Shown: positions 23,791 to 37,509 of the stretch, in pieces
How the letters are laid out: every line of letters begins with the position of its first letter
Numbering within the stretch: position 1 is the stretch's first letter
Assembly (NCBI GenBank): GCA_003254905.1
Contig: QANU01053055.1
Coordinates: forward strand, 62,001 to 126,000
Length of the DNA: 64,000 nucleotides
Direction of reading: 5' to 3'
Source: Nissolia schottii
Taxonomy: Eukaryota > Streptophyta > Magnoliopsida > Fabales > Fabaceae
The notes under the pieces: generated by a model
What the model was told of the DNA's origin: nothing
Databases searched by the model: none
What the model saw: only the letters and a program-made list of their open reading frames with translations
Translations under genes and position numbers: made by a program

Positions 23791-24091
23791 TTTTGAACTT
23801 TCATTGGTCCTTAGTTTTTAATTTTAAAAATGACTACATGTCAATTTTTTAATAATTACAATTATAGTTATTTTATTTTTTATTTTACAATGAGAGTCAC
23901 TTGTCAAAATAACAATGAACTACAAAATAGGGACGATTGGAGGGACCTCTGATATTTTTTGCATAGCACATGGACCAACATTGATAGTTTGATTCATTCA
24001 CAAAATCCTATTTGTACTCTCAATTCCCAAAAATTTTATGCAGGAACGCTCTATCCGGTGCTGCCACAGTTTGCGTGGCCAGAGTTTATTG

Positions 24092-27000
24092 CTAGAAACT
24101 TGCGAGGGTTTCGTCTATAAATGGGAAAGGATATGGCAAGCACACCAGCAAGCCTAAGAGCAAAACTGTTATTCCAAGTGCAACATACTTCTGATCAGGA
24201 TCACTTATCTCTTCGGAGAGAGGAGCAATTGGACCTCTTTGCAAGAAGAATATGAGAACTACCCAGTAGAATGCGACATCGTTAAAGAGAGATGAGAGTC
24301 CAAGCAACACAATTGAAGCTCCTGTGAAGCGAAATGAAGCCTGTGAAATAGAATTAAGTCAGTAGTATCATCTCATAAAAAAGAAATGTTAAATATGTTT
24401 TTAGTCTCTGAAAAATTACAAATTTTGTATTTTATCCTAAAAAAATTTTGTTAAAAAATCGTACATGACAATTTTTTTTGGTAGGACTTAGTCTTCTAAA
24501 GTGTTAACGACTGCCATGACAATTAACTTGACAACGTAGCAATCCACATGTCCACACAAAATTAACACCTGACATTGCACGTTATCTAAGTTAACTACCA
24601 CGTTAGCCGTTAACGGCCAACTTGATGGCAAACACTAAATCTTACCAAAAAATTTTGTTAGAGACACTCTTAACCAAAAAAATTTTAGGGGTAAAACACA
24701 AAATTTGTAATTTTTCAAGGACTAAAAACATATTTAACCCTTAAAAAGAAAATATCAGTGAACAGTTATATAATTTGTCATGACTAGTGCATATCTTCTT
24801 ATAAATTCTCCAACACACTAAATAGATGAAAAAAAACAAATGCAATCAATGTCATGAAGACAAATAATGAACAACTATTTCATTTAGTATTTTAGTGTAA
24901 GAGGATATATCATTACTCATTCGTCAAATACTATTGAGAATACTTGCAAACCAAGTTACGGTCGTTAAATGTTTTCTTGTTCAATAAGAATACTAAATGT
25001 GATACCTTTCTTCCCCATATGGCAAAAGAAATTCTCCCTCCATCAAGCTCTCCGGCAGGTATGCTGTTGATGGCATTGATAAGGAGCCCTGCCCAAGCCC
25101 AAATCACAAGAGGGTTGAGAGAAATTGGAGTTCCGTCCTTCAGCGCGTTACCGAGAAGCAGTTTTGCTAAAGTAAAGAAAATAAATGTCACTATATATTG
25201 ATTTCTAAATTAATGAAGCAGCAAACAAAATATTATCAGATAATGACAAATAAAACCTCATTTGAATAGATTGTGATATAACCTACAAATGAATGCATGC
25301 ACAAGTCAATCTAAATCTCTCCATGCTAATCTGAAGTTAGAGCTTACCAATACCGCCAGCAAGAAATGACTCGTGAAATACAGAGGCATCAACAACAACG
25401 CCAATACCATCACTGGGAGGTAAGACAAAACCTAAAAGCAGAAGAACAAGACCCAAGGAAAAGCCAGCTATTGGTCCAGCAGCTGCAACCTTGAGAAGAT
25501 CTTCACGATTGGATACTATGTTTCGTATCCTTGTAATAGCACCAAACGAGCCTATCTGCCACCAAATTACTCATCAGAATTTCTGTTTACTCTTGTAGGA
25601 AGATGTTAGAAATTGTGCATAGCAACCGCAGGAGAAATTGGTCAATAGCTAAATTTTACATATCATCACCAAATTGTTCAATTGAATAATTATACGAATC
25701 TATAACAAACTAATTTGTTAGCATGAAACACACCAAGAAAGAAAAAGTCAGACACTGAGAGTTAGGTTTGAAGGAAAGCCACACAACCAATTCCTATACA
25801 GCAATGTCCTTAAACGATTTGATACGGATTGCTTCCATTTGACATGCATAAAAAAAAAATATTTAATTGAAAAATAAAAAATAAATCAAAGCTCTAAATA
25901 AGTATGCATCCTCTTAATGATTTGCATAATACATATTAGAGGGAAAGGCAAAATGTATGATGGACTCAATTAATATTGTCAATTAAAAAAATAAAGGGGA
26001 AGCATATTTTGAAAGAAAATGTACTAGAAGATAAAGATCTCTATCATACAACCTGCCAGCTAGGAACAAAGTATGGAACCCCAAGCTTAACTCCAGTGTT
26101 TTGGGCAACTATTAAGTGACCAAGTTCATGTATCCCCAGAATGAGTGCAGTAACAGCAGCTCCAGGTAAGCCATCCTTTAACAAGTTCAGATTGTCAAAA
26201 GTTGATCTGGAACATTAATAACATTATTTGGGTGAAATATCAAAATGCAATACTAGCATACTAACAAAAATCTTCTCAAATTCAGAATAATTAGTCATGG
26301 ACATTTCAGTATACCATATCTTTAAATGGAAATTAATAATTAAAGCCTATGAACTAATCCAAATTCAAGCAGCAATTAACACCTACAATATATTTTATAA
26401 AACAAAACCTACACTATATGATTAAAAAGTTCATGACAAACTGAAGCATCTATGTAACAAGAGATAACGGTCAAAAGAGAAGTACTGATGAGGTTAACGA
26501 TTTATTCTATCTCATTCTATACCAAATATCTCAACCAAGTTTAGCAAAGGATTAACAATATTTAATCTCATCAATAGGGATTAACAGGGAAAGGATGGCC
26601 TAGTCATTCACCCTAAGGGAAAGGGTGTAGGGATGACACTCCTTCAAAATCCCTTGGGCAATACATGGAAGAGGCTAGGGAACTACTTTGGGTTGTGGGC
26701 CTGATAGGCTTTGAACTCTAACCAGATCCCTTGTGAACCAATTAAGGTACACAATGAAATCCCTTTGGTCAGGAGTGATAATTTCTCGTGTTGACACTCT
26801 GTTATAGGACGCCCCTTCTCTGCCTTTTTCTTACCCTTTTCCCATGACCAGCTTAGTTTCCCTTAATTTAGGGGATCCCCATCACGAAATTTATCCCAAA
26901 ATCTGATAAAGCAACCACAAAAGGCCTATGGCTCTTTGCTGGAAGCTATTGATAAAAGCCCCTAAAATGTGATGGCTTAGAAAGAAAGCAAAGGAGTGAC

Positions 27001-30000
27001 AAGACCATGATGGGACTTTTGGCAAGAGGATTACTCGACCCTCTTCTCCTTGATAAACAAGCCAAAATCCTATGCCAAAGGAGGTCTCCCTCAGCCAAGG
27101 ACCAGCAGCTACACGTCCCAACACCACACACCACCACCATCATCATCACCTTCTTCAACATACCCATCCAGCAACTCAAAAGACCAGAAACTATGGCCCC
27201 TGTACAAGAGGTGTCTCACAAGAAATACTTATTGATCATCCCTCGAAAGGGGTTTCATTGTGGTTTATTGTTATTCATCCCACTCAGTCCGCTCCCAAGG
27301 TAGTTTCCCAAATGTCATTAAGCTCACCAATCATATTCCCAAACTTACGAACTCATAATATCTACATTTATGTTTCAAACAGATGTTTAGAAAAACCAGT
27401 TTGAATCACTATCAAAGATGAACAAGAATTCATCAAAAATTAAAAAGTATTTATTGAGGCCATCCTATTAAAGAAACATAAAACCTAAAAGATTAACATT
27501 TTTGTACCCAACATATGTATTGGTGAATACTGTCCTGAACATGTTTCTTGAAGGATGGAGTGCAGTGAGCTAGGTCAGTCTAGAAAACAAAGCAGTGTGA
27601 AATAGTTGTGGTACACTAAACTTTGGCTCTATAGTTAACAGAGTGAAATGTACAAGAAAATTGCTCACAATAAATTAGATTGCAAAGCAGGAACATTGCG
27701 AAGCAGTAAGGTAAACACTGTAACGAGTCCAAAAGCTCCAGCGGCAAACCACTCAGGTACCGCTGCAAAGGCAATTAATACTGTAAGTACAAATCATGAG
27801 CTTCACTTTTGAAAAAGGAAAAATGATAGACTTTCTGCAGCAGCTAAACGAGTACCAGTTGTCTCAGGTTGTAAGGTTGTTCTAGGAACCACAACAGCCA
27901 CTGGCTTATCATCCTCAGGATTGACCAGAAGGAAAAGTTTATATTCATCTCCAAATTTATCCTTAGACAAAAGTTTATGCAGAAAGCAAGTTCAGTCATC
28001 AATTTTAGCATGGAGTCACTAACATATCCATTTAATCAAAGAACAAGAAAAGTTGTATGTACACATGACATACTTGCATTCTCTTTGATATCTTATCATA
28101 ACTTTTAGAAGCTTGGCCTCGTAGGTTTCCTTTAAACAATACTCCACCCTAGCAGAATAGCAGAAAAGACCCAATCTTCACATGACAAGAACATTTTGCG
28201 AAAACAGAAAAAGGGGAAAGATAGACACGCACCTCGTACGGATCTTGGCTTGTTACGAAAAAAGTATCAAAGCCAAAAACTTGGCTTTTAAGAACTTCAA
28301 TTGTTTCCTTGGGAATTTTTATTGCATCATCTAGTTGCTGAGGCTGTTTAAAACAAACAAAGAACAGAAACACAGAAGAGGAATATAAAAAAAAGGAGAA
28401 TGCCTCTTTTAATGCAGGAAATATTGAACGCATTATGTAATCACCTTCACACCTGGCAGAGGTGATCCACTGGCAACTTCTATGCTATCCAAACTCTGTT
28501 TACATCACAGGCCCAAATAATAAGAGATAAGAAAAGCAGGGCATAGTTCCCCTAACTCCAAATGACACAATTTCCTCTTTCTTTTTTTTATTTTTTCAAC
28601 TCACACTAAATAGAGCCCACGATGGAAAAGTTCAATTTTTGGGATATTCATAATCTGATAGATCATCAGCACAATGTTTTAAATACTAAGTGCTAAGTAA
28701 CAACTTATGTAGTCAATCTAGCAAAACTAGGTTCCTGTATAAAGGATTTGGTTTGCACAAACTATAGAGAAGTGGACATAAACATAGTTATAAACATTTT
28801 CAAGTTCAAGCAGTGACCAGGAGCCTTGATGATCAAGTCATTTCCCTGTTCCTTCTACGATAATTGTAGCAGAGACACAGAAATTAGCTCTTGCACACAT
28901 CATGAGCGGACATGAGAATGAATTTGATTTAATCAAATAGATTCTTGAGTATGTTATGTACATGATTAACAGTCCTTTAAGAAGTTTTAGAGTAACAACA
29001 GCCATTGATATTACACAAACTATGGCAATATAGCCATTTCTGGCCAAATTTAAAATATCAACTAAATAAGTTGAACATTACCTGCACATCATTTTGATCC
29101 TTATTTTCATCACTAAACTTGTTAAGTTGCTCTGCTGCTGCATCTTCAGGCTGGGGGCTATTTTGATCAAAGGAATCTTGCAAAGGTTGTGCTTCTCCAG
29201 TTTCATGTGGTTCTTTTTCCTATTAAAATTGAAAAATTGTACATTGTCAAAGAAAAAGTAAAGGTTCTGACAAGTGAAGACCATTCCTCCAACATGTGCA
29301 TGGTCAACTAAAAACATAAACAACTCAATAAAATGCTGTTGATTTATAATTTGCTAAAACATCCAGTCCAAATGACAAGTTTTGCAAGTATGATCCATGC
29401 CTGACGATAATTAAGTAATTTAATAAATATGTATAGTCTCATATGTCTCTTTCAAGACATTGTTTGGGAGTTGGAACCTTAAACTAGCCAAGCGGATATT
29501 GTTAGAATGAGTTTTATCACATCAATATTCTTGTAATCAAAATTTCAACACTGCTATCCAAATTATGCTGAAATACTACCATAACTACGCTAATTATCTT
29601 GGTTAATAAAAAATATCCATGCAAGGAATTTTGAACAAAAATTGGCAACCTTCAATTTAAGCCAAGTCTTAAGCATAAGAGAATCCTTAGCAAGACAAAC
29701 TTTAATTTAAAGAGCTTAATGTTACTGAAAGAGAACTATGCTGACTCCTGAAGCTATGAAGCTTCTCAAACTGAATAATGAATTGGAATGTCCGAATACA
29801 GTGACATGAACTATGAAGCTTTATTCACAAACCCAAAAAGGAATCAAAGATCAGAATGGAACACTAACTAACTAAAACCAACCAACTGTTACTAAATTCT
29901 GGTATATAATAACTTTCTTGACTGTTATAACAAATCAACTAACTCATAAATACTCAAGAGAGAGATTATAGTATTGAAAATTGGAAGTACCTCCTCGTTG

Positions 30001-30322
30001 TTACTGCCAGGCTCGGTATCCGGCTCAGTAAAACTACAAGCAATCCCTCTCTTCCCTCTTGATTCGAAACACCACATTGCCATTCGAAGCGAAATCAGTA
30101 ACAATTCGAAAACGGAATTCCGCTGAGATCGAACGAAGAGAAAAGCCGTTACCTCGGATTCTGGACCAGCTTGAATGCGCTCCAGCGACACCGCGGGCGG
30201 CGGTGAAAGCCGTCGGAGGAAGGGAGCTGGAAGCGGAGATCGAACTCGAAGCAAGAGGTGCACCGCGATAAGGGAACGAGAATATTCCCGCGAAAAGCTG
30301 AAGGCGCCACCGAGAAATTCAT
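24092..30322 (-). CDS. EGY2: EGY2-type chloroplast site-2 metalloprotease
   Basis: Twelve exons (minus strand): 30153-30322, 29991-30057, 29082-29219, 28445-28495, 28233-28343, 28074-28148, 27856-27961, 27669-27762, 26053-26206, 25348-25555, 25006-25166, 24092-24340; 527 residues. EGY proteins are S2P-type intramembrane zinc proteases of the thylakoid/plastid membranes needed for normal chloroplast development (family knowledge). Seen here: an N terminus rich in Ser and Arg (MNFSVAPSAFRGN), fitting a transit peptide; an acidic Gln/Glu-rich stretch; a GNLR motif at 186-189; HELGH (297-301) as the zinc site; and the second metal motif N425..P428 with LDG at 432-434. Several hydrophobic segments follow. 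The ATG at 30322 was chosen because it gives the family-like N terminus; a longer frame at 30263 would need intron reading. EGY2 rather than EGY1 is judged from the N terminus and the PQQLDD..IPKETI block. Confidence 0.93.
24386..24740. mobile_element. MITE in EGY2 intron 11
   Basis: About 355 bp with inverted ends TGTTAAATATGTTTTTAGTC and GACTAAAAACATATTTAACC, and further inner inverted matches (AAAATTACAAATTTTGT with ACAAAATTTGTAATTTTT). Flanks TAAAAAAGAA (24376-24385) and TTAAAAAGAA (24741-24750) agree at 9 of 10, suiting a Mutator-like target duplication. Confidence 0.85.
26560..27440. other. Foreign-looking block in EGY2 intron 8
   Basis: The 1.46-kb intron between exons 8 and 9 holds a less AT-rich stretch, with a CCACCACCATCATCATCACC microsatellite near 27129. 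It differs in composition from the rest of the intron and is probably an old insertion, but no domain or terminal repeat is visible. Confidence 0.35.
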
Positions 30323-31079
30323 TGGTTTTTTTTTTTTTTTTTAATTTCCAAAACTGAGGTGTGTGACTCTAATTGAAATGAAACCCTAGCGCCATTAGAA
30401 TGAATGAGTAACTGAAAGAAAAGATTGAATTGAAGAGAAGAAACTTGCACAGTGCACAAGCAGTTGCAGGCAAGGCCGAACTATTATCCGTTTTTTTTTT
30501 TTCTCATTTTTTTATTTTTTTTTGGGGGTTAAATACCCGCGAAAAAGATATTTTTTATCCCATGTTTTCTTTCTAGGACATGTGTAAGCGGGAGAAGTTT
30601 CGGGGTGCCAATCAGTGTTTGACAACTAAGTGGATTAATAAGGATTGAGATTCCCTCATTTTCCACATCTTTTCTAAATTTAAAATCTGTTTAATTTATT
30701 GCGGCATGCAGGAAGTGCGCATAAAAATTCTTTGTTATTTGTTTCTAGCACGTGTCACCACGAACAAAAGTTTATGTACTCTCTCCCGCCACTTTGAATT
30801 TTTTATGTTGTTTCTCAAATTAAATTTGTCTAAAATTAATTGTCATTTAAATAGATTAAAAATTATTAAAAATATTTTTTATATTTATATTTTTGTTATT
30901 TCTCATATTTCTTATAACACTTACTAATTATAACATTTACTATTTAAGATTAATTTTATAGATACACTCTATTTTTTTTCTATTTCAGTATCAATTAAAT
31001 GATTTTTTAAACTATACGTTTTTGTCCAAAAAAAAAAAAATGACAGCAAAAAGTTGAGAGAGGGAGTATTTGTTAAAGA
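30323..31079 (-). promoter_or_regulatory. EGY2 upstream region
   Basis: Directly upstream of the EGY2 start; includes a poly-T/A stretch at 30327-30345 and a GAAACCCTAGCGCC leader-like segment at about 30380. No clear TATA box is assigned. Beyond about 30540 it is AT-rich intergenic DNA. Confidence 0.4.
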
Positions 31080-31880
31080 ATGAAGAAGACTTTATTTTTT
31101 AAGAAATGGAAGAGAAAACAACACGACTGTAGCCGCAAAGATGAGAGCAGTTAGTTCTTCCACAAGATGTTACCAAAGCTCAAAATTAACACCCATGTCT
31201 AGCAAAGAAAATAGCACAAGTATTACTTGAATGGTGAGCAACAAAAATTTGCACACACCACGGTGGCATAACCAAGCTTCTAATGCGAGCTCAAGATCAT
31301 GATGTTAAGGAGAAATTTTTATCTCTTATCACAACATTATAAGGCTCAAGGCAATCAACCTCACACACACCCGACATAGCCGAAGGTCATGTCCAATGTC
31401 ATCCAATTCAGTGCAAAGCATCCTAAACGCGTCAACTCTACCTAAACATGCGGCAAGTGATCATCCGCCCTTGTCATTATGCAAAATACATCTAAAATCT
31501 CAGCAGAATTGTGCTCCCACAAAATGCAAAAGTGGGTGAGGGCACCCTGCCACGCAAAAGGAGGAAACTGGGAGGAGGAGTTGGGAAATTGAGCACGCTC
31601 CATCTCAATAGCTAAAGATCTAACCTATCTCACCATAATCGAAATAGACCAACTAACGCCATCAAAAGCATCCATGTTTCTAGTGAAGCCCAGAACAAGC
31701 CAAACCCACCGGGCTTTTGGGAAGTTCCGGAGGCAATGAAGTAAAGTTTCTTCACAGCCACACCGAGGATAGGCGGAAGCCACCACAAGCACAATATCAT
31801 GCGCATCAAGCCATGCCAAAAGCTTGAGTTTATTTTCAGGAACTCTCAAGCGTCAAAGCTAAGACTAATTCCAATCCTTC
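31080..31880 (-). pseudogene. LINE (non-LTR) retrotransposon remnant
   Basis: The minus frame 31849-31625 carries the zinc-binding RVT motif of plant L1 elements: PRCGCEETLLHCLRNFPKARWVW, split here as PRCGCEETLLHC and KARWVWLVLGFT. The following part (31600 down to about 31090) is broken by stops but has a GALTHFCILWEHN run. RT catalytic parts are absent. The element is a 3' fragment. Confidence 0.65.
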
Positions 31881-33912
31881 TATTAAATGGCAAATAGAAT
31901 ACAATTGGAACACAACACGTCTGAACTTCAAATTATTGACACAGAATTTTTATTTTTTATTTTTAATATATCATTCTGTCAAAAAGTGAATGCAGTTACA
32001 TTGATAAACATAGCACCATACCAACGGTTCTTTAATTCTACGATCAAAAGAAATCCGCCAAAAATGAATATGAACCCATTTATTCAATAAAATGCATTGC
32101 ACACTTTACTAGATCGACATTATGGAGGGAAATTGATCAATCCACGTCTTGCATTTTATTAGGCACAAAACCTGTTTTTAGAATAATACATGTGATATGA
32201 TCAGTTGATTAAAAGAAAAGCTTATACACCAAGTCACCAACACTTCACTTTAAAAGAAATCAGCTGCTAGGAACTTTTATTGCTATATTTGCATTCTGAT
32301 ATGATTATTACATACAGGTAGATTTTATGCAATGGCAGTCTGAAAGGTACACGAAACAAAAACGTATGCACGGCATTAAAGGTAAATTTCAAAAGAATTT
32401 AGAAATTAAAATCTTCATTATTACATTTATTTATTAGAAGAGTCAAATCTGCATATTGGATCACCGTGTAAAATCTTTTACACTATTGTCAATGCATCAA
32501 AATTAAACTTTAATTATGAATATTGAAGGTATAAAATTAAAATCTTGCATAAAAATTCATACAAAACTCATATAATTAATTATAAGCTTATAATTATTGT
32601 AATCGATGGCCTCTCTTACTTTTAAATTTGTTTTCCTTTTATATCCCATAAAAAATTTGTTTTTTATAAAAATAAAATAAAATAATGTTAACCATATTTG
32701 CGTAACTACTTGCGTTTCTAGTGCTATGTGCGGTGTGATTATATATTACTTCAAAACTTCTCCACTCCACACTCTTTATTTTGGACCTTACAATTCCCAT
32801 TTCTACTCCCTTTAATATCTCCACTTTTGATAACTAAATAAAATTATTGTTTCAAAATTTGTAATTTGTTAAAAATAATACATGACAATGATAATATATA
32901 GTGCGTATATAATTCCTGAGTTATTTGTCTTCTAGCTAAATTATATGAAAATTTTTTCTTCTACAATCATCGCTAAGTGCTTATCTTAATAATAATAAAA
33001 AGTCGAAAGGTGTTGTTCTTCCTCGCTCACACATGTTTGTATGACGAGGGGAGAGCTTTTTGCCTTCTATAATTATGCGATAAATGCTTATGAGATTCTC
33101 ACTTCTGCTACCTTCAACGTTTTCACTTCTAACAATTAAATGAAATTATCGTTTTAGAATCTGTAAGTTGTTAAAAAAAAAAAATACATGACAATGATGG
33201 ATTAATACCAACTTAAATAACATAATTGTTTAGAAAAATTTAAAGAGATTCATGTTATATAAATCTCTTTAATAAATCTAAAAAACACCCCTACATTATA
33301 GCTCTTCATTCAGCTAAATTTTGTAGAGTCTCTTTTTATTAGAGTCGTGTGATTCCTCTACATATTGTAGCTTAAAAATGGTAGTAAGTATAAAATCTCA
33401 TGACATTTATTAGATTCTTAAAAGTATATTTAAGAAATGAAAATATGATGATGCCATGATTTTTTCCACCTTTAGGATAAATTTAAAAATTCCTTTGAGG
33501 AGTTGGTTATTTTAAAGGCATTTTTCTTTAATGAACTGTTTAAATTGTCTTGATCATCTTCTTAAATAAATTTTTTTCAAAGTATATAATGAAATCTGTC
33601 ATTTTTTAAGAATAAATTAAATTTCAAGTCTTACATTTGGCATAGTTTGGTATCTATGTGAAGATGCATGCCTTAACCCTGTGTTACCTGATCACAAAAA
33701 AACACCAATACATGAGAAAATGTTTTAGTTTATATGAGATACCTGATCACAAAATTTCTTGGTTTAGTGAGTGCGTTTTATTGGTGAAATAATTTCTCAT
33801 GCGAGCGTTTTGCTGTTACTAACATTTTTTTGGTTTATTAAGTAGCCTTTTAGTATGTACCAAAATAAAAAGTAACCTTTTAGTGCGTTAGCAATTGTAT
33901 GGTTAATTGCTA

Positions 33913-33955
<43 letters not shown>

Positions 33956-34840
33956 TTTAATGTTAGTGTTATAACCTTTTAGTTCTTTAGCCCGTGTAAC
34001 TCTCCTAATATTTTATTTTAGAATTCTTTGCCATAGGGTGATAGTTTTGCATTTTTAAGTGGAGTAAATGCTTTGAAGTAACGTGATTTGCTTTGTATTG
34101 CTAAGTGGAATAAATGATTTTTTGTAGTGAATTTTACACATACACACACACATATATTGATATCATGATATTATATGTTTCTAGTTACGCGTGCACATTT
34201 CACGAAACGATTTTATTCCACAATTCACAGCTCACGACTTAAACGTATTTAGGTATTTAGGCAGATAGAATGTTACAATTTGCTCCTCTACGTAAGGGAA
34301 TTGCACATGGAATACGATGTACTTATTAGTCAGGATTCATATGTGTACTCCATGCTTTATATGCACTCTATTGATTGGGCCCTGCTTTTGTTGCTGGTGT
34401 TTATCAAGTAAAGATTGTTCCATACGGGCGCACGTGGGGTTGTGGTGATTTGGTGTGCGTGCGTGTGTGCGTGCGAGCTTGATGGTGTGGTTGCTGTTAG
34501 TAATGACAAGTATATGTACCATGCTTGGTGCAAGGAATCATGGGATGATTATGAAGAAGAAAGCCATAATGTTGTGATTTGTCATGTCTAGTATCCAATT
34601 CATGTCGCTGCCTAGTAAATGTAATGAAATCATGAACAGTTAATTCTTCTGAATTCGTTTGAAATTTAGTTTTAAGGATGATCTTAATGAGTCATAACAC
34701 AACAAGGGCAATTCATTTAATCAGTTAAATAACTACTTTCTTTGATTTTTTGTTTTCGGGTCATCATGTTAAATCAAGTACAAAAATCAGTCTATGGTCA
34801 TCTTCAATGTCTCATGAACCAAAAAAGTTGCTCTAACCAA
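31881..34840. other. Long AT-rich intergenic region
   Basis: About 3 kb without a recognisable gene. It contains poly-A/T tracts and a (TA)n run at 33918-33951, plus a GTGCGTGCG-rich patch near 34450. Frames here are short and unsupported. Confidence 0.5.
33918..33951. repeat. (TA)n microsatellite
   Basis: Pure TA dinucleotide run. Confidence 0.9.
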
Positions 34841-34846
34841 AGAAGT

Positions 34847-37509
34847 TCACATATCATCTGGCTTTTCATCCCATCTACTCTTACGCCTTCGCCTTCTGTC
34901 ACTTTGAGGTGTTTCACTCTTCCTAATCAACTTTGCTAGATGCTCAGGTAATGGCGGAATTGGCAAGTTCGTAAGTTCCACGTCCTCCTCCTCATCATCA
35001 TCAATCCATCCATAGCAAGGTTTACGCACCTGCTGCGGAACGATCTCAGGCACTTCTGAGGATCCAATCACAGTAGGCTTTAGCCCAATTTGAGACGCCT
35101 CCCTAGTGCCTTGTCCATGCCCTCCTCTTTCAGCCACCACAGTCGAATCCTTAACATCTGCAAACGGCACTATTTTTAGTATTAGCAAAAGAATAACGAA
35201 ATTTAAGCTTTACCTTGCTCCTTTGGAACTTGGACATCCATTTCTTAAGGTGATGGAGTTCACCAGAAAACATATCTTGTGTTTGCAGCTTACTATCAAA
35301 CCATTGACTGGAATTCCAAAAGAAATTAATTTTGGAGTGAATTTACACGTTGGTCCTTGAAAGATTCTTATTTTAACACTTTAGGCCCTAAAAGATTAAA
35401 TGCACATAGCTAGGAACTAAAATGTTATAAGCTGGTGCTTTCAGAGACTAATGATTTTTCTTGCTACACAAACTAATGGGTATAACGTGAAATCTTTTAA
35501 GGACCAAAGTGTTAACACAGAGATCTTTTAGGGACCAAAGTGTAGTTTTACTCTCAATTTTAGCCAGTATATACTTGATTCAGTTTTTTTAGACATAAAT
35601 CGATGCTTATGTTTAATGGAGATAGATTAGTGGATGATGTCCAACTTTTAAAGAATGAATAATAACTTTGTTTTAGAAATTGAGGTTGAGGAAGCTTCTA
35701 CTCCTGCTAGCATTGAATACTAATGCAGATATGTTTCCAAATGAAAAGAAGTGGAGAAGGATGGAATTTAGTTACCAGTTGCTCGATTGCAAGGTGGAGG
35801 ACTGTCTTGATCATTGGTTTGAGATGCAGAGTCACCGCCATCGCTAGTATGCAATAAAGGGTCCTGAGCCACCAGGCTAGAGGAGCCAACTTCAGTAATC
35901 CCAGTTGTGAGAGTGGCAGCTGAGGATGTCTCAGCAAATCCATCCCTTCTGGCCTCCCGTTCCTTGTTTGAAGGAGGGTAAATGTAAACATTAGTTGAGT
36001 CACAAAATGAATAATGAGTTTAACAATCTAGGCTTACACTATGTTAGGGTGATATTGGTAATGAGGGGAATGGAAGGGAGGGGAAATAAATAAACTTGTT
36101 TGGAAGTTTAAATATGCATAGTTAAGGAAAGTTCGGTATGTGCAATTTTACGCATAAACCCAATTCATGAATATTACAAATAAGATTCAATCCATAAAAT
36201 GTCTCCTTCATTCTTACCCCCATATCAAACTCACCCAAAGTCCCAAGTTTTATTATTCCCCAGAAATTGGGGGGCGGAATAAGAGAAACTAAGTGTATTT
36301 GGATTTTTTGTGGACACCCTGAAAAATACTCACTTCTCCACTTCTCAAAATCATATCTAATGCCCCCTTCCAAACACGCACTAAAATTTATAAATTCTAG
36401 ACAATATATCATTCAAACAAATTTTGATCAAGTTTCCATTCTGTCTCCTTACTAATTGGGAGATGGAACGTAGCCTCGTTGGTTTCCTACTGCCCTTCCA
36501 TTTCCAGCCCATTTCTTCTTGTTCCGCTCCCTTCTATTAATGAAAAATCATCAAAACTGTGTCAATGTTTAACATGCCAATCTAACCAGTTGAAAATCTT
36601 TCACAATGTTCATTTAATATTGAATTAGTGAATGAAGAATTCTTGTGAAGGGGATACACAACCAACAGAAACAAGGAATAAAGATATTATAATCTAAAGA
36701 TCAAATGCTACATACTAAATAGAATTTTCCCTAAAAGAAAGTAGTATATACAGAACCCAAAAATGAAAACAGAAAAAAAATCTATATGAATAATGAACAG
36801 AAGAGTGAAATGGAAACAAATTAAGTCCTGTTGCAAAATGATTAGTACCTTCTCTTCTTCATGACTTTGTTGTTTGGCAAGTATGGTCTCTATTAGGAGC
36901 TTGTACGAAACTTCTTCGATAAAGGGCCACCCTTGAAGTCCTTCATAAACCTGTACAAAGTAGAAAAAAAAACCCCACATAACACAGATTATGAGTAGAA
37001 CCAAAACGATGAAAACAAAAGCACTTTTTGCACGCAAAAAAGGGGACTTTTTCTCTTAAACTAATAGATTGGAGAAAGAGAAGACCAACATCTAGAAGTT
37101 CCTCAACAGTTTCTCGAACCATTTTGTCCTCAAACCCATACTGACGCATCGCATCAAGGGCAGCATCCATTCTGGTGTTGCCAGCCATCTTCTTCAGCAC
37201 ACAAAAGAAACAAAAAATGCCATTAAAGGAAAGAAGAAAAAAAATCGAGAAAGTTGCGAGCTTGAGGAGGAAAAATCAAAGGGGGGAACTGATGAAAAGC
37301 AATAAAAATCGAAACTTTTGCATGAACCCAAGCAAAAAATCATAAAAAGATCGAAACTTTTGCACAATCCGCTACAAAATAAAATGCAAAAAACATAGGC
37401 AACATTAAAAACAGGGGGGGCGGTTTCAGGGGAATGTGAAGAATAGAAAGAGTTGAAAGAGTGAAATGAAATGAAGGACCTGTCGGCGGGGTCTTCTTCT
37501 TGACGCCAT
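34847..37509 (-). CDS. WIYLD-domain protein (SUVR-like N-terminal domain, no SET)
   Basis: Five exons (minus): 37480-37509, 37090-37191, 36849-36950, 35776-35962, 34847-35157; 243 residues. The segment from about 15 to 75 (NTRMDAALDAMRQYGFED; GWPFIEEVSYKLLIETIL) matches the WIYLD domain found at the N terminus of SUVR1/2/4 histone methyltransferases. No SET or pre-SET domain follows. Instead there is a Ser/Thr-rich middle, a YGWIDDDEEEDVEL acidic patch and a basic tail (RRRRRKSRWDEK, about 228-239) that looks like a nuclear signal. In known plants such small WIYLD proteins are uncharacterised; a role in chromatin is inference. The 30-nt first exon (MASRRRPRRQ) is the least certain part; the ATG at 37188 in exon 2 is an alternative start. 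Confidence 0.8.
35334..35555. mobile_element. MITE in intron of the WIYLD gene
   Basis: About 222 bp with inverted ends: GAGTGAATTTACACGTTGGT, then CCTTGAAAGAT, against the complement of ATCTTTTAGGGACC and AAAGTGTAGTTTTACTCTC. AATTTT occurs on both sides (about 35328-35333 and 35556-35561), a possible target duplication. Confidence 0.75.

Noticed and set aside
30322-30322. Longer EGY2 first exon starting at 30263 with no first intron
   Set aside because: That frame reads through a good GT donor at 30152 and gives a non-family N terminus; the spliced form from 30322 fits the family.
36050-36510. MITE in a WIYLD gene intron
   Set aside because: GGAATGGAAGGG-like words occur near both ends but I could not align convincing inverted ends.
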